Source of the DNA: Candidatus Stahliibacteriota bacterium
GTDB taxonomy: Bacteria > Hydrothermota > Tepidihabitantia > SM23-42
Reading direction: 5' to 3'
DNA length: 6,318 nt
Assembly: GCA_030613445.1 (NCBI GenBank)
Contig: JAUWLY010000176.1
Coordinates: 1-6,318 of the forward strand
Shown: positions 6,140-6,318 of the stretch, in pieces
Layout of the letters: the number at the start of each line of letters is the position of its first letter
Numbering within the stretch: the first letter of the stretch is position 1
Translations under genes and position numbers: made by a program
The notes under the pieces: generated by a model
What the model saw: the letters and a program-made list of their open reading frames with translations, nothing else
What the model was told of the DNA's origin: nothing
Databases searched by the model: none

Positions 6140-6167
6140 TAGTGTATAGTGCTTAGTGCCTAGTGCT
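6140..6167 (+). repeat. Four tandem 7-bp repeats in the tRNA leader
   Basis: Four contiguous heptamers, TAGTGTA, TAGTGCT, TAGTGCC and TAGTGCT, make up exactly 28 bp between the tRNA promoter and the tRNA. The core TAGTG is invariant. This looks like a short variable-number repeat; no function is evident. Confidence 0.8.
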
Positions 6168-6177
6168 TGTTGAAAAA

Positions 6178-6216
6178 GCGCCTGTAGCTCAATCGGATAG
6201 AGCGACGGACTTCGAA
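6178..6216 (+). tRNA. tRNA-Arg (anticodon UCG), 5' half; interrupted after the anticodon loop
   Basis: The acceptor strand GCGCCTG (6178-6184) is followed by TA, then a D-stem GCTC/GAGC (6187-6190 with 6200-6203) closing a D-loop that contains the GG pair. After G6204 comes the anticodon-stem strand ACGGA (6205-6209) and the loop CTTCGAA (6210-6216), giving anticodon UCG. A normal tRNA would continue with TCCGT, but TTAG follows. TCCGT does occur at 6313-6317, 96 nt further on. The acceptor complement CAGGCGC and a T-arm are not found before the window ends. Either the gene holds a small intron-like insertion or it is a truncated remnant. Confidence 0.8.
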
Positions 6217-6312
6217 TTAGTTTTTACGAATTCGAAAATCCCTGAAAATGCGACGTATCAAAGCTTTGCGCGATTTTTTGTAATCTCGCCAGAAGTAAAA
6301 AATCTACCAGAT
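6217..6312 (+). other. Possible 96-nt insertion within the tRNA-Arg anticodon loop
   Basis: If TCCGT at 6313-6317 is the 3' strand of the anticodon stem, these 96 nt separate the tRNA halves. The ends of the segment can pair: TTTTTAC (6221-6227) with GTAAAAA (6295-6301), and TAG (6218-6220) with CTA (6304-6306). An internal hairpin GCGCGAT/ATCTCGC (6268-6274 with 6283-6289, one mismatch) is also visible. An alternative hairpin uses the tRNA loop itself: TTCGAATT (6211-6218) with AATTCGAA (6229-6236). The segment is too short for a typical group I intron, I could not find the core elements of one, and no clear archaeal bulge-helix-bulge is seen. Exact boundaries are ambiguous by a base or two. 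Confidence 0.4.
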
Positions 6313-6318
6313 TCCGTA

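Noticed and set aside
6217..6318. Group I intron or archaeal bulge-helix-bulge intron in the tRNA
   Set aside because: About 96 nt is too short for group I, no core pairing elements were recognised, the base before the junction is not a clear U, and no 3-4-3 bulge-helix-bulge could be drawn.

Overview
The window looks like an AT-rich bacterial chromosome segment, most likely from an uncultured or poorly sampled lineage. It has bacterial -35/-10 promoters, Shine-Dalgarno sites, a RadC-family gene and standard stop codons including TGA. I cannot place it to a phylum. All six protein genes lie on the minus strand, so reading order runs from high to low coordinates. A tRNA-Arg gene start lies on the plus strand at the right edge.

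Right edge (about 5821-6318): a divergent control region. A plus-strand promoter (6081-6108) drives the 5' half of a tRNA-Arg with anticodon UCG (6178-6216). The tRNA is interrupted right after its anticodon loop. A sequence that could be the missing anticodon-stem strand reappears about 96 nt later, at the window end. Four 7-bp tandem repeats (6140-6167) and a REP-like imperfect palindrome (5976-6020) fill the spacer. On the minus strand, a promoter (5871-5899) and a 31-bp palindrome (5836-5866) precede the first protein gene.

Middle right (4351-5820): a probable two-gene unit. The first gene encodes a GIY-YIG nuclease-like protein with a C-terminal RAMA-like domain. The second, just downstream, encodes a RadC/JAB-domain protein.

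Left (1-4258): a type I restriction-modification operon. A consensus promoter lies so close to hsdM that the mRNA should be leaderless. The order is hsdM (N6-adenine methyltransferase), a small nucleotidyltransferase gene overlapping hsdM by one base, a winged-helix protein gene, and then hsdS, which overlaps its upstream neighbour by 17 bases. hsdS runs off the left edge and hsdR is not in the window. The M and S subunits should form the modification enzyme. The two genes between them resemble a nucleotidyltransferase plus DNA-binding partner, the general architecture of AbiE-type toxin-antitoxin systems, and appear to be translationally coupled cargo.

Taken together, this reads as a small defence island beside a tRNA gene. 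The most notable points are the embedded nucleotidyltransferase/winged-helix pair, the GIY-YIG-RAMA fusion with its palindromic control site, and the interrupted tRNA-Arg.
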